Shown here one piece after another: positions 16,641 through 24,916 of a DNA stretch of 64,000 nucleotides; the first letter of the stretch is position 1; each line of letters opens with the position of its first letter. Origin of the DNA: an uncultured Bacilli bacterium (GTDB lineage Bacteria > Bacillota_I > Bacilli_A > RF39 > UBA660); assembly GCA_934130235.1 (NCBI GenBank), contig CAKOXU010000001.1, positions 1 through 64,000 on the forward strand. The letters are read 5' to 3'. Below the pieces are notes generated by a model that did not search any database, was not told the origin of the DNA, and saw only the letters and a program-made list of their open reading frames with translations. Both the position numbers and the translations under genes were made by a program.

Positions 16641-17232
16641 TAATTTTATTTATATAACTATTAACTTTTTGAGCCCATGTAGTAGACTCTGCATATCTAG
16701 GATTAATAGCTTCTGGAGTAGTTAAACCCTTACTAATAAAGTTATTTGATAAATTATCAATAAAAGCTTTAATACCTTCATCTAAAGATGGAAACGCACT
16801 ATAAGAACCACATCCACTACCTTTTTGGCCACCTACGTTATTACAAGTCTTAACCAAATAACTACATTCCCAATTACATCCCGTTTCATGAAGCATAATA
16901 GCAGTCGCCATATAAGGATCGACACCCTTTTCTAACGAATAAGATGCAATTAAATGACCTTTATTTGCTAACGTAGATTTTAATGACTTATTTAATTGAT
17001 TTTCTAACTCAACTAAAGTCATGTCCTCATATACAATTAAATTCTCTTTAACTAATTTATTAGATTCAACATGATTATTATATAAATAATTTATATAATT
17101 AGCAGTTGCAATCTCTTTATTATTTTCCTCTTTTACTTCTTCTACATGATTGCTTTTATAAGCAACACCAAATAATACAACATCTAATAATACTATAAAT
17201 ACTATTAGAATCATTTCCAGTTTTGATTTCAC
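16630..17232 (-). CDS. Membrane-anchored glucosaminidase/lysozyme-like hydrolase
   Basis: 200 residues. One N-terminal membrane segment (~7-25), a linker, then a lysozyme-fold domain with the putative catalytic Glu in AIMLHETGCNW (~111-121), the NVGGQKG segment and the TTWAQKVNSYI end typical of the mannosyl-glycoprotein endo-beta-N-acetylglucosaminidase family (GH73-like). It would cleave wall glycan outside the membrane. Four Cys residues near the active site could pair. It starts at GTG 17232, five bases after AGAGGTG; no ATG fits as well. Confidence 0.8.
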   Translation of the reverse strand: MKSKLEMILIVFIVLLDVVLFGVAYKSNHVEEVKEENNKEIATANYINYLYNNHVESNKLVKENLIVYEDMTLVELENQLNKSLKSTLANKGHLIASYSLEKGVDPYMATAIMLHETGCNWECSYLVKTCNNVGGQKGSGCGSYSAFPSLDEGIKAFIDNLSNNFISKGLTTPEAINPRYAESTTWAQKVNSYINKIKAQ

Positions 17233-17261
17233 AAAAACACCTCTTTTTCGGAAACAACATT

Positions 17262-17291
17262 ATCATATCATATGTTTTAGTGTATTGTCAA
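17262..17291 (-). promoter_or_regulatory. Promoter of the lysozyme-like hydrolase
   Basis: On the minus strand TTGACA (17291-17286), 18 bases, TATGAT (17267-17262). Confidence 0.6.
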
Positions 17292-17322
17292 ATTGAAAAG
17301 TTATCAATATCAACTATTGTTT

Positions 17323-17340
17323 ATTACCAATATTGGTAAT
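17323..17340. other. Perfect 18-bp palindrome
   Basis: ATTACCAATATTGGTAAT reads the same on both strands. It lies between the helicase stop and the -35 box of the hydrolase. It could be an operator for a dimeric regulator. A run of T residues for a terminator is missing on either side. Confidence 0.5.
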
Positions 17341-17378
17341 ATTTTATTTAAATCATTTAAATTTAAACAGCATGTAAA

Positions 17379-18899
17379 CTAAATGTACTCTATATAATTA
17401 TTATAATCTTTAATTAGTTCTTTTATGAATATTGAAGGTCTCTTCTTATCTACTAATAAATATACATCCGTTTTAGTACGCGTTAAAGCTGCATAAAAAA
17501 GTCTTCTTTCTTCTTCATATGGATAATTATCCTTGGAACGTTTAACATAACTTAAAATTTTCTCATCCTTCATTTTGTTTGGTATACCTAATATATCATC
17601 TATATTATTTATTATAACAACACATTCGCTTTCTAATCCTTTTGATGCATGAATAGTTAAATACTTTATCTTAATATTCTTATATATTATGTAACCATCA
17701 ACACACTTAAAATATTTATTAATATCAAAATTATTTCTCCCTAGTATTAATATTTCTTTATGTTCTCCTATTACTATATCTAACAGTTTATATAAATTAT
17801 TAGAATACATAATTTTTATAGGCTTTTTAATATGTTTGTTTGATTTTAATTTTTTATATAATTGATGCTTGTTCTTCATAATAAATGAACCAGCCACATT
17901 AATAAGTTCTTGTGAATTTCTATATGTATTATTGATTCTCAGTATTTTTGAATAACCATAGTATTTTTTAAAATTGATAAACATTCCTATATCACATCCA
18001 TTAAATCTATATATAGACTGATAGTCATCTCCAACACATATAATTTTAGCTTTTGTTTTATCTATAATACTTTTTAATAGTAAATATCTAACATAAGATG
18101 TATCTTGATATTCATCAACTATTATATATTTATATTTTAAATTTGTATCTTTTACTTTATCAATAGACAAAGTTATCATATCATTAAAATCAATACTATT
18201 AGTACTTTTAAGTTCTTCTTCATACAAATAATAAATATCAAAAATAATACTAACCAAATATTTGTTTTTTTTAATTTTTAAAAAATAATCTATTTTATAG
18301 TTATTAGTTTTAAATAAATTAATAAATGTTATGACAAGTTTTTTTAGATTTAAAAATTCTTTTGTTTTTAATATTTTACTATATTCAGTATCAATATAAC
18401 CTAAAATGTACTTAAGTCTCATAACCATTTCTGCATTATTATGAATAATACAATTAAAATACTCATCAATAATATATTCCAATGTATCAGTAGCTGAAAT
18501 AGTATAACCTTTACCTATAATGTTTAAAGCAAGTTTATGAAATGTATATACCTTTATATTATAGTTATTATACTTTTTTAAATTTTTTTCTAAATTTTTA
18601 GCAGCTTCTCTAGTAAAAGTAATACAAAGAATATCCTCTTCTTGTATCTGTTTCCTTTCAATTAAATACATAATCTTACCAATCATAGTAAGACTTTTCC
18701 CACTCCCAGCTCCAGCTACTATAAGAGTAGATGTTTCATCTGTTATTACAGCTTTTCTTTGTTCTAAATCTAAAGAATATCCATTGACATTTGATAATAA
18801 ATTATCTGTATTATAAAGCTCTTTTTTTATAAAAATTTTATTTAATCTATTTATTTTAATTCTACTATATTTACTTTTATAAGTATTATCTAAATACAT
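17379..18899 (-). CDS. UvrD/Rep-like superfamily 1 DNA helicase
   Basis: 506 residues, shorter than UvrD or PcrA (about 720). Motifs in order: Q-like LDLEQRKAV, Walker A VAGAGSGKS (~61-69), ITFTREAAKNL, TFHKLAL, Walker B IIVDEYQDTS, GDDYQSIYRFNG, TYRNSQEL, HASKGLE and AALTRTK. The DEYQD and short size recall helicase IV-like enzymes; inserts 1B and 2B are reduced. It probably works in DNA repair or recombination. No nuclease domain is visible. It lies just downstream of the ClpX-like gene, which has its own terminator. Confidence 0.88.
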   Translation of the reverse strand: MYLDNTYKSKYSRIKINRLNKIFIKKELYNTDNLLSNVNGYSLDLEQRKAVITDETSTLIVAGAGSGKSLTMIGKIMYLIERKQIQEEDILCITFTREAAKNLEKNLKKYNNYNIKVYTFHKLALNIIGKGYTISATDTLEYIIDEYFNCIIHNNAEMVMRLKYILGYIDTEYSKILKTKEFLNLKKLVITFINLFKTNNYKIDYFLKIKKNKYLVSIIFDIYYLYEEELKSTNSIDFNDMITLSIDKVKDTNLKYKYIIVDEYQDTSYVRYLLLKSIIDKTKAKIICVGDDYQSIYRFNGCDIGMFINFKKYYGYSKILRINNTYRNSQELINVAGSFIMKNKHQLYKKLKSNKHIKKPIKIMYSNNLYKLLDIVIGEHKEILILGRNNFDINKYFKCVDGYIIYKNIKIKYLTIHASKGLESECVVIINNIDDILGIPNKMKDEKILSYVKRSKDNYPYEEERRLFYAALTRTKTDVYLLVDKKRPSIFIKELIKDYNNYIEYI

Positions 18900-18967
18900 A
18901 TTTCCTCCATTTATTTGATTATATATATTTTATATATGTATATCAATAAAGTTCATAAAGTTTTCAC

Positions 18968-18995
18968 AAAAAAAGTAAGCATAGTGCTTACTTTT
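18968..18995 (-). terminator. Terminator of the ClpX-like gene
   Basis: AGTAAGC and GCTTACT form a 7-bp stem with a 5-base loop, followed on the minus strand by a T tract. Confidence 0.8.
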
Positions 18996-18999
18996 AATA

Positions 19000-20514
19000 C
19001 TATTTTGAAATACTGTATTTTTTATAATCTTTCACAGTGTCTTTAGTTAAAGTAATCTTTTTAATCTTTTTATCAATCAACACATCATCATAAACATCTG
19101 CAAGAGTAGATAAAACAATATTCTTTAGTCCTCTAGCTCCTGTACCTAATTTAATAGTTTTTGTAGCAACCTCATCTATATAACCTTTTGTACACTTAAA
19201 ATCTATTCCTAAATCATATAGATATTCCCTTGTTAAATTCAATTGACTAATATCAGATTTAGTCAAAATTTTTATCATATCAGACTTATCTAAATAATTA
19301 GTATATGTAACTGTACCTATACGTCCTAAAAATTCACTAGGAACTCCATATTTAATTAAATCTTCATTAGTTATTTTAACATCACTAATATTACTACTAT
19401 CAATAGAATTGTTAAATCCTAAAGATTTATTTTCACTCGTTTTATTTTTATATAACCCTTCAAAAGCACCCATAAATACTATAGTTAAATTCGATGTATC
19501 AAATAAAACTGTTCTAGCATCAAATGGGCCACCTATATCAAGTTCTATTTTTTCTCTATCCATCATTTTTAGCATCGAATATAGAACATCATAACCAGTT
19601 GGACCAGTTGTATCAGTAAGCTTTTTATCTATTTCATCCACTATTAAAATACCATTTTGAGCCGCTTCTATATCATCATCTGCAGCAGTAATTAACCCTT
19701 CTAACATACTATAAACACTTTTGCCTACATAACCCTCTTTTGTATATGCAGTAGCATCTGCTTTAAAAACTGGAACATTTAATTCACGCGCTATTATATT
19801 CATTATCTCAGTTTTACCAGTTCCCGTAGGACCCGCTATTAAAATATGTGATTTATGCTTTGGATTATTAGATAAAAAGTTAGTTATTATTGTTCTCGTA
19901 ACATCATCTACAGCTTTTTGCTGCGAAATAATACTTTTGTTAACAGTTTTTCTAAGTCTCTTTAAATTTATATTAGATATTGTTCCAGCTGATGTCTTAG
20001 TTTCTTTTTTTATATCTTTTAGCGCGAGTTTTACCTTTTCATTAAGTTCAATCATTTGTTTTTTAAAATCAGGAAATGTATCCTCATTCATATTAAGTAG
20101 TTCTTCTAATGGTATATTAACATGCAATTTATAAGATTCATCATAATCAAAGCTAATGTTCTCTTCCTCAACTGTAAAGTTTGAAAAATTAAATTTGATT
20201 AAATCATATTCGTTAATATCTTCGTTATAAACATTGGCATAATAATCTGAATAATTATCCATAAAATACTTTCTAATCATTTCAACCTCTGTTAATTCTC
20301 CATCGTTATAAAGTGAATCTAATTTATCTTCCTCAATAGCCTCACTGTAATACTTACCATTATTTACTACAGGATCTACTATAGGTTCATATACGACACC
20401 TAAAGCAGACTGAAAATCGCCATTTTCAAGCATATCACCCTTTATAGCTGATATAGGAACATAAAGAAAATCAGCCTCATTTAACTCGACTTTTTTATAT
20501 ATAATTGCTACCAT
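19000..20514 (-). CDS. ClpX-like AAA+ ATPase with an unfamiliar N-terminal half
   Basis: 504 residues against about 420 for ClpX. Residues 185-500 form a ClpX-type AAA+ module: Walker A GPTGTGKT (228-235), GYVGKSV pore-region loop, Walker B ILIVDEIDKK, arginine finger GRIG, sensor 2 GTGARGL. An LGF tripeptide at 365-367 sits where ClpX carries the IGF loop that docks ClpP. The N-terminal ~185 residues lack the four-Cys zinc domain and are acidic, Tyr/Asn-rich and unrecognised. A specialised unfoldase that feeds ClpP with its own adaptor domain is inferred. GGGGGGAT precedes the ATG. Confidence 0.85.
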   Translation of the reverse strand: MVAIIYKKVELNEADFLYVPISAIKGDMLENGDFQSALGVVYEPIVDPVVNNGKYYSEAIEEDKLDSLYNDGELTEVEMIRKYFMDNYSDYYANVYNEDINEYDLIKFNFSNFTVEEENISFDYDESYKLHVNIPLEELLNMNEDTFPDFKKQMIELNEKVKLALKDIKKETKTSAGTISNINLKRLRKTVNKSIISQQKAVDDVTRTIITNFLSNNPKHKSHILIAGPTGTGKTEIMNIIARELNVPVFKADATAYTKEGYVGKSVYSMLEGLITAADDDIEAAQNGILIVDEIDKKLTDTTGPTGYDVLYSMLKMMDREKIELDIGGPFDARTVLFDTSNLTIVFMGAFEGLYKNKTSENKSLGFNNSIDSSNISDVKITNEDLIKYGVPSEFLGRIGTVTYTNYLDKSDMIKILTKSDISQLNLTREYLYDLGIDFKCTKGYIDEVATKTIKLGTGARGLKNIVLSTLADVYDDVLIDKKIKKITLTKDTVKDYKKYSISK

Positions 20515-20536
20515 ATTTATCCCCCCAAATTAACAA

Positions 20537-20770
20537 TTATTTATTAGTATTAGTGTAATAATTATATTCAGCAAGCGCATATGATACATAATCTAACTCT
20601 TCACTATACTCATAATTAAGAATACTTTCAATATCATAAATCAATTCAGATACATTATTATAATTATCAATATTTATATTATATTGTTTTAAAATAGCTA
20701 GATTCTTATCAGAAATATAAATATTATTATGCATTTTAAGAAAATCTTCATCATGCGCGACAAAATCCAT
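20537..20770 (-). CDS. Hypothetical small acidic protein next to the ClpX-like gene
   Basis: 77 residues, acidic, rich in Tyr, Asn and Asp (LDYVSYALAEYNYYTN at the end), no membrane segment. ATG 20770 behind AGGTGAT is preferred to an upstream frame without a site. It is 22 bases ahead of the ClpX-like gene on the same strand, so co-transcription is likely. It could be a partner or substrate adaptor, but no family is recognised. Confidence 0.6.
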   Translation of the reverse strand: MDFVAHDEDFLKMHNNIYISDKNLAILKQYNINIDNYNNVSELIYDIESILNYEYSEELDYVSYALAEYNYYTNTNK

Positions 20771-20802
20771 AATATCACCTACACGTATTATAACACACAA
20801 AC

Positions 20803-20830
20803 TTGACTTTTAAACAAAAAGATGTATAAT
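20803..20830 (+). promoter_or_regulatory. Promoter of the 307-residue unknown protein
   Basis: TTGACT (20803-20808), 16 bases, TATAAT (20825-20830); the ATG is 24 bases after the -10. Confidence 0.65.
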
Positions 20831-20853
20831 ATAAGCATTTGAAGGGGGATTTT

Positions 20854-21777
20854 ATGAAAGAAATAGTAATAAATCATAACGGAGAGGTGTATACTGGATT
20901 TAAACAACCACCTCTATCAGATAAAAAATATTTAACTAAAAAGGATAATTGTTTTGATAATTTAATCGATTTTGATAAATTAGAAGTAGAATATAGTGAA
21001 CAAAAAAGAATCAAAAAAGAAAAAAAACATGACAACACTGATGGTTACTATAGAGACTGTGGTAAAGGTACTATACCAAACAAACATCTTAAAACTATGT
21101 TTAAAGATTTAACTAAAAACAAAAAGAAAAGATTTATTATTTCTAGTGCTATGCAAAAGCTAGAAATGGTTAAAACAAGAGATAATCTTATTAATACGCT
21201 TAATTTTTTAATTGAAGGTTATATGATTCCAGCAAGTACTAATGAATATGATGATGAAATTAAAAATGAATATGCTAGAGCTAGAATTATGGAAATGAAA
21301 GCCGAAAATGTTGATTATATATTAAGATCACTTGAAGAATACCCCGAATTAACTCTTTCAACAATGATAAAAGGTATCATTGACAACTATCAAAAAATAT
21401 ATATTGAATCTTTATCAGAACATAAATTGTTAGAATCAGAAATAATTAAATTAACTACAAGTAATATGGATGAAGTATTTACACATATAAACGAAAAGTT
21501 TATCGGTACATCTAAAGAAACCGGCTTATATAATTATTGTTGTAAAAAAGTTGGAAGTATTTTAGATGATACATATATTAATACACATAGTTTTCACTTA
21601 TGTTCAGATTGCGATCCGGATATATTCTTAAGTTGTCCTAAAATATTAGATAATAGATTTAAAAAAGATCATTATGATTTTATAGATGAATCACTTATAG
21701 TTAAAGATACAGAAACAAATGAAATAGACAGTTATGTAGTACAAAAATGTAAAAGATTTAAAAATAGCACTCGATAA
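20854..21777 (+). CDS. Hypothetical Cys-containing protein
   Basis: 307 residues, soluble, Lys-rich. The centre is helical; the C-terminal third carries Cys groups (YNYCCKKVG, HLCSDCDPD, SCPK) that could bind metal. I do not recognise the family. ATG 20854 behind AAGGGGGA is chosen over an upstream in-frame start at 20839. It is divergent from the ClpX-like operon, sharing the 83-base promoter region, and ends in a two-way terminator. Confidence 0.7.
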   Translation: MKEIVINHNGEVYTGFKQPPLSDKKYLTKKDNCFDNLIDFDKLEVEYSEQKRIKKEKKHDNTDGYYRDCGKGTIPNKHLKTMFKDLTKNKKKRFIISSAMQKLEMVKTRDNLINTLNFLIEGYMIPASTNEYDDEIKNEYARARIMEMKAENVDYILRSLEEYPELTLSTMIKGIIDNYQKIYIESLSEHKLLESEIIKLTTSNMDEVFTHINEKFIGTSKETGLYNYCCKKVGSILDDTYINTHSFHLCSDCDPDIFLSCPKILDNRFKKDHYDFIDESLIVKDTETNEIDSYVVQKCKRFKNSTR

Positions 21778-21794
21778 TAATCGAGTGCTTTTTA
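21766..21794. terminator. Two-way terminator
   Basis: AGCACTCGA (21766-21774) and TCGAGTGCT (21781-21789) form a strong 9-bp stem with T residues on both strands; it serves the plus gene ending at 21777 and the minus gene ending at 21792. Confidence 0.85.
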
Positions 21795-22406
21795 ATCAAA
21801 TATTAAATCAGGTAAATCCTTTTTCTTTTCATTATCAAATTTTTTTAGTTTTATTGATGCAGATATTAATAAATTTATAAGAATCCATCCTACAAATATT
21901 GCCATATTTAATTCCAACAAAGCAAGCATACTTTTGTTAGAGTAAGTTACTAATGGCTCATAAACATCTATATTATTACTACTAACTATTCCTACTACAA
22001 GCAGTAATAATAAATCCATTAATATTGAACATATCATATTAACTATTTTAAATTTTCTATTAGTTTGAGGCTTAAAAATAGGAACTATTAGTGAACTATT
22101 AACCACAACTATAGATATAACATATACAACTATATTTGGAAAGAACAATGCCATAAAAACAGCATCAAAGAAATTATCAAGTATGTTTAAAATGGTTTGA
22201 TTATAATTTACAAATATAATTAATGAAACAAGTACACAAAAGAATATAAAAACATATTTATTAATTCTTTTATTTTTTATAATACTTATAATAAAATAAA
22301 CTAAAAATACTATTGTAGCCAATGAAAATGAAAAGAAAAGAGGTGAAGAAGATACTACATTAAATAATACACCTATCTTTTCTATTAATGTAATATCATT
22401 CACCAT
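21792..22406 (-). CDS. Polytopic membrane protein in the sortase operon
   Basis: 204 residues with five or six hydrophobic segments (about 22-42, 49-66, 78-106, 118-142, 160-187) and a polar Lys/Asp tail. No family recognised. It follows the sortase gene by 12 bases and is very likely co-transcribed. The start may be ATG 22406 or GTG 22403; the latter is better spaced from GAGGTG. Confidence 0.65.
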   Translation of the reverse strand: MVNDITLIEKIGVLFNVVSSSPLFFSFSLATIVFLVYFIISIIKNKRINKYVFIFFCVLVSLIIFVNYNQTILNILDNFFDAVFMALFFPNIVVYVISIVVVNSSLIVPIFKPQTNRKFKIVNMICSILMDLLLLLVVGIVSSNNIDVYEPLVTYSNKSMLALLELNMAIFVGWILINLLISASIKLKKFDNEKKKDLPDLIFD

Positions 22407-22418
22407 TTCACCTCTTTC

Positions 22419-23105
22419 TTATTGTAATTCTAAAATATAAACAGATTGTTCATGATTACTACCGCGAGTACAAGTAATTAATGTCAACGTACTTTTAGAA
22501 GAATCTCTAAATATTGCCACCTCACCTGTTTTTTCAACTGTATATATATTTGCAATCTTATAAGTATATTTTTTGCCACCATAAGTTAAATATGCCAAAT
22601 CACCTAATTTAAGTTTGTATAATTTATCAAAATAGCAATATGAACAATTTCCCGAATGGGCAGCTAAAATTAAATTATTATTTTCTTCATCTGGATAAGT
22701 TGATCCTCTAATAACAGTAACATTTCTCGATACTCTATTTCTATTAGAATTTAAATCAAAAAATCCTCTCTTTAAATTTATTTTTGGTATCTCTAATACT
22801 CCTAAATAACTTACAGTACCCGTACTTGGTGTAGGAGTTGGTGTTGGTTTAGTATCAACTGTGTCAGTTGGTTCTTCTTCAGTATTATCACCTGTATCTG
22901 GATTAGAATCAGTATTTTCTGGAGTCTTTGATGTATCTATATTTTCTGGCATCTCAGATTCAAATAACTTAATATTCATCTCAGAAAAGGCTTTTTCTCT
23001 TTTTGAAACTAAATATTCTGAACTAATCATAAAAATACCAGTACAAACAAGCAATAAACCTATAAATAAAACCGTACTAGTTTTAAGTTCAAGCTTTTTT
23101 TTCAT
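22419..23105 (-). CDS. Sortase family transpeptidase
   Basis: 228 residues. An N-terminal membrane segment (~10-30), an acidic Pro/Thr linker (TPTPTPST) and the sortase barrel (VLEIPKINL onward). Catalytic His150 (ILAAHSG) and Cys212 (LITCTR) are present. The Arg normally found about nine residues after the Cys is not there (region NHEQSVYIL); Arg214 is the only nearby Arg. Sortases join surface proteins to the wall or pilins to each other. The ATG overlaps the stop of the upstream gene (ATGA). No LPXTG substrate is in the window. Confidence 0.88.
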   Translation of the reverse strand: MKKKLELKTSTVLFIGLLLVCTGIFMISSEYLVSKREKAFSEMNIKLFESEMPENIDTSKTPENTDSNPDTGDNTEEEPTDTVDTKPTPTPTPSTGTVSYLGVLEIPKINLKRGFFDLNSNRNRVSRNVTVIRGSTYPDEENNNLILAAHSGNCSYCYFDKLYKLKLGDLAYLTYGGKKYTYKIANIYTVEKTGEVAIFRDSSKSTLTLITCTRGSNHEQSVYILELQ

Positions 23106-23866
23106 CGCCTTAAATGACCGCCTATATTGTCATCATACTCAAGATTATAAGATTCTCCTGCAAGAACTGCTTCTTTCATTTCTTTTGACTCATAATCATC
23201 TCTTAACAAATTACTATCATACGTACTAGTAGTAGGCTCATAACTTTTGGCTATTTCAGATCTATTCTCCAATTCTTCTTGATCATAATGTCCAGCTAAA
23301 ACAAAGCCACCCAATATAACAGCTGCACCCGCTGTAACAGCAATAGTTGTTTTTAATTTATCATACTTATTAACCCTATTTACTCTAGCTTTTTCAGGTT
23401 TAACTCTTCTTTGAATATCATTATTAGCAGTCATTATTAAACTAACCAATTTTCTTTGTGAAGATGCATCCATTCCATATAATTCAGAAGCCTTATAACC
23501 ATTAATAATTTGATCAAAATCACTAATAACTATCTTAGTTGTATAATCATTATTAGCAGGAGTATAATGAATATTTTCATCAGATAAAGCAGGATTGTCA
23601 ACAACAAAACCTTTTCTTACAGAAATATTTGGCATTCTAAAAACTAAATTATTCCCTTCTATATTAAAAGTGCCCTTTACTGTCTTTCCTTCTAAAACTT
23701 TACTTATTTCATCTAAAACTCTTGAAATCTCGTCATTTCCTTCGTTAGTAAGATTATTATAACTTCCAATATAATCAATATTAGTATTACTTATTTTATT
23801 TTCTGAAAGCACAAGTTGACTTACACCACTCAATTTTATAACTTTAATCTTTTTTTCTAATTCCAT
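23102..23866 (-). CDS. Hypothetical single-span membrane protein coupled to sortase
   Basis: 254 residues. A soluble N-terminal domain (~1-165), a basic stretch (RRVKPEKARVNRVNKYDK), a membrane segment (~172-193) and a 60-residue acidic external tail. AAAGGAG precedes the ATG. It ends in TGA that overlaps the sortase ATG, so the two proteins are made in step. A partner in substrate delivery or wall assembly is possible; no known family is evident. Confidence 0.65.
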   Translation of the reverse strand: MELEKKIKVIKLSGVSQLVLSENKISNTNIDYIGSYNNLTNEGNDEISRVLDEISKVLEGKTVKGTFNIEGNNLVFRMPNISVRKGFVVDNPALSDENIHYTPANNDYTTKIVISDFDQIINGYKASELYGMDASSQRKLVSLIMTANNDIQRRVKPEKARVNRVNKYDKLKTTIAVTAGAAVILGGFVLAGHYDQEELENRSEIAKSYEPTTSTYDSNLLRDDYESKEMKEAVLAGESYNLEYDDNIGGHLRR

Positions 23867-23867
23867 A

Positions 23868-24119
23868 TTATATTTCTCCTTTAAATTTTTTTTCTAACAT
23901 AGCATCAACAAGCGCCCATTCATATTCTTCTTCTATACTTTTCAAAACATAGTTACCATCTTCAAGTATAAATCTAGAAGCATAATTTTCTAATTTACCC
24001 TCTAAGTCTTTTGTTCCATCTTGATAAACTATATAATTTATATTGTTCTCTTCATCTCTAAAAGTCATAACAATTTTACAATTTATTTCTTCACCATTAT
24101 TAATTATTTTAAACCCCAT
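23868..24119 (-). CDS. DUF1292-like small protein
   Basis: 83 residues. The strand pattern with INNGEEINCKIVMTF, then NINYIVYQDG, resembles the DUF1292 (YrzB-like) family, whose function is unknown. An earlier in-frame GTG (24128) falls inside AGGTGA, so ATG 24119 is used. It directly precedes the sortase operon genes by one base. Confidence 0.6.
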   Translation of the reverse strand: MGFKIINNGEEINCKIVMTFRDEENNINYIVYQDGTKDLEGKLENYASRFILEDGNYVLKSIEEEYEWALVDAMLEKKFKGEI

Positions 24120-24190
24120 TTTATTCACCTACCTATATACAATTATTATAACAATAAAACTATTATTTTTCAATCTATTTTATTGTTCAT

Positions 24191-24844
24191 TTACACTTTT
24201 TTGTCTATTAATTTAATAAACAAATCAGGAATATCTATATCAAGCTCTACCTTACTATTACTTTTAGGATGAGTAAAACATATATAATTTGCATGTAAAC
24301 ACAATCTCCTTACACCATCCTTTTTACCATATTTTGAATCTCCTACTATAGGATGATTAATATCACTAAATTGAACCCTTATTTGATTTTTTCTACCAGT
24401 TTTTAAATTAATTGAAATCAAAGAATAATTATTGCTTTCAAGTATTTTCTCATATTCCAATATTGCAAGCTTACCCTTAGTATCCTTAACTGCATACGTA
24501 TGTAAGGTTTTTGTCTCCATTAAATAACTTTTTAAAACACCTTTATTTTTTACACTGCCATGAACTAAAGCAGCATATCCTCTGTTAACCTCAGTCCAAT
24601 TTTCTTGTAAATAAAATTTCGTACTTATATCTTTAGCAAATACAACTATTCCCGAAGTATCTTTATCTAATCTATGAACAATAAATACTTTATTATTTTT
24701 GTTTTTTGACTTCAGATACTCATATACATAGTGAAAAAGCGTTCTTTCTTTTTCCTTGTTTGTAGATACAGTAAGTAATCCAGAAGGCTTGTTAACAATT
24801 ATCATATACTTATCTTCATACAAAATATCTAATTTCTTTTTCAT
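24191..24844 (-). CDS. RluA-family RNA pseudouridine synthase
   Basis: 217 residues, catalytic domain only, without an S4 domain. The active-site motif HRLDKDTSG (57-65, catalytic Asp60) and the later LKTGRKNQIRVQF and HPIVGDSKYG segments define the RluA family, which converts uridine to pseudouridine in rRNA or tRNA. The target base cannot be told. AGGTGG precedes the ATG; a TATAAT stands just upstream. Confidence 0.9.
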   Translation of the reverse strand: MKKKLDILYEDKYMIIVNKPSGLLTVSTNKEKERTLFHYVYEYLKSKNKNNKVFIVHRLDKDTSGIVVFAKDISTKFYLQENWTEVNRGYAALVHGSVKNKGVLKSYLMETKTLHTYAVKDTKGKLAILEYEKILESNNYSLISINLKTGRKNQIRVQFSDINHPIVGDSKYGKKDGVRRLCLHANYICFTHPKSNSKVELDIDIPDLFIKLIDKKV

Positions 24845-24872
24845 AAATCCACCTAATTAATTATAACACACA

Positions 24873-24901
24873 TTGTAAAAAAAGAATAAGAATGTTATAA
24901 T
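24873..24901 (+). promoter_or_regulatory. Promoter of the 338-residue unknown gene
   Basis: TTGTAA (24873-24878), 17 bases, TATAAT (24896-24901). The predicted start at about 24908 is the GGTGAT site itself; leader about 9 nt. Confidence 0.65.
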
Positions 24902-24916
24902 ACTTTTGGTGATTAT

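Noticed and set aside
22861..23229. Plus-strand frame opposite the sortase
   Set aside because: Ser/Val-rich shadow of the Pro/Thr linker; the sortase on the minus strand is certain.
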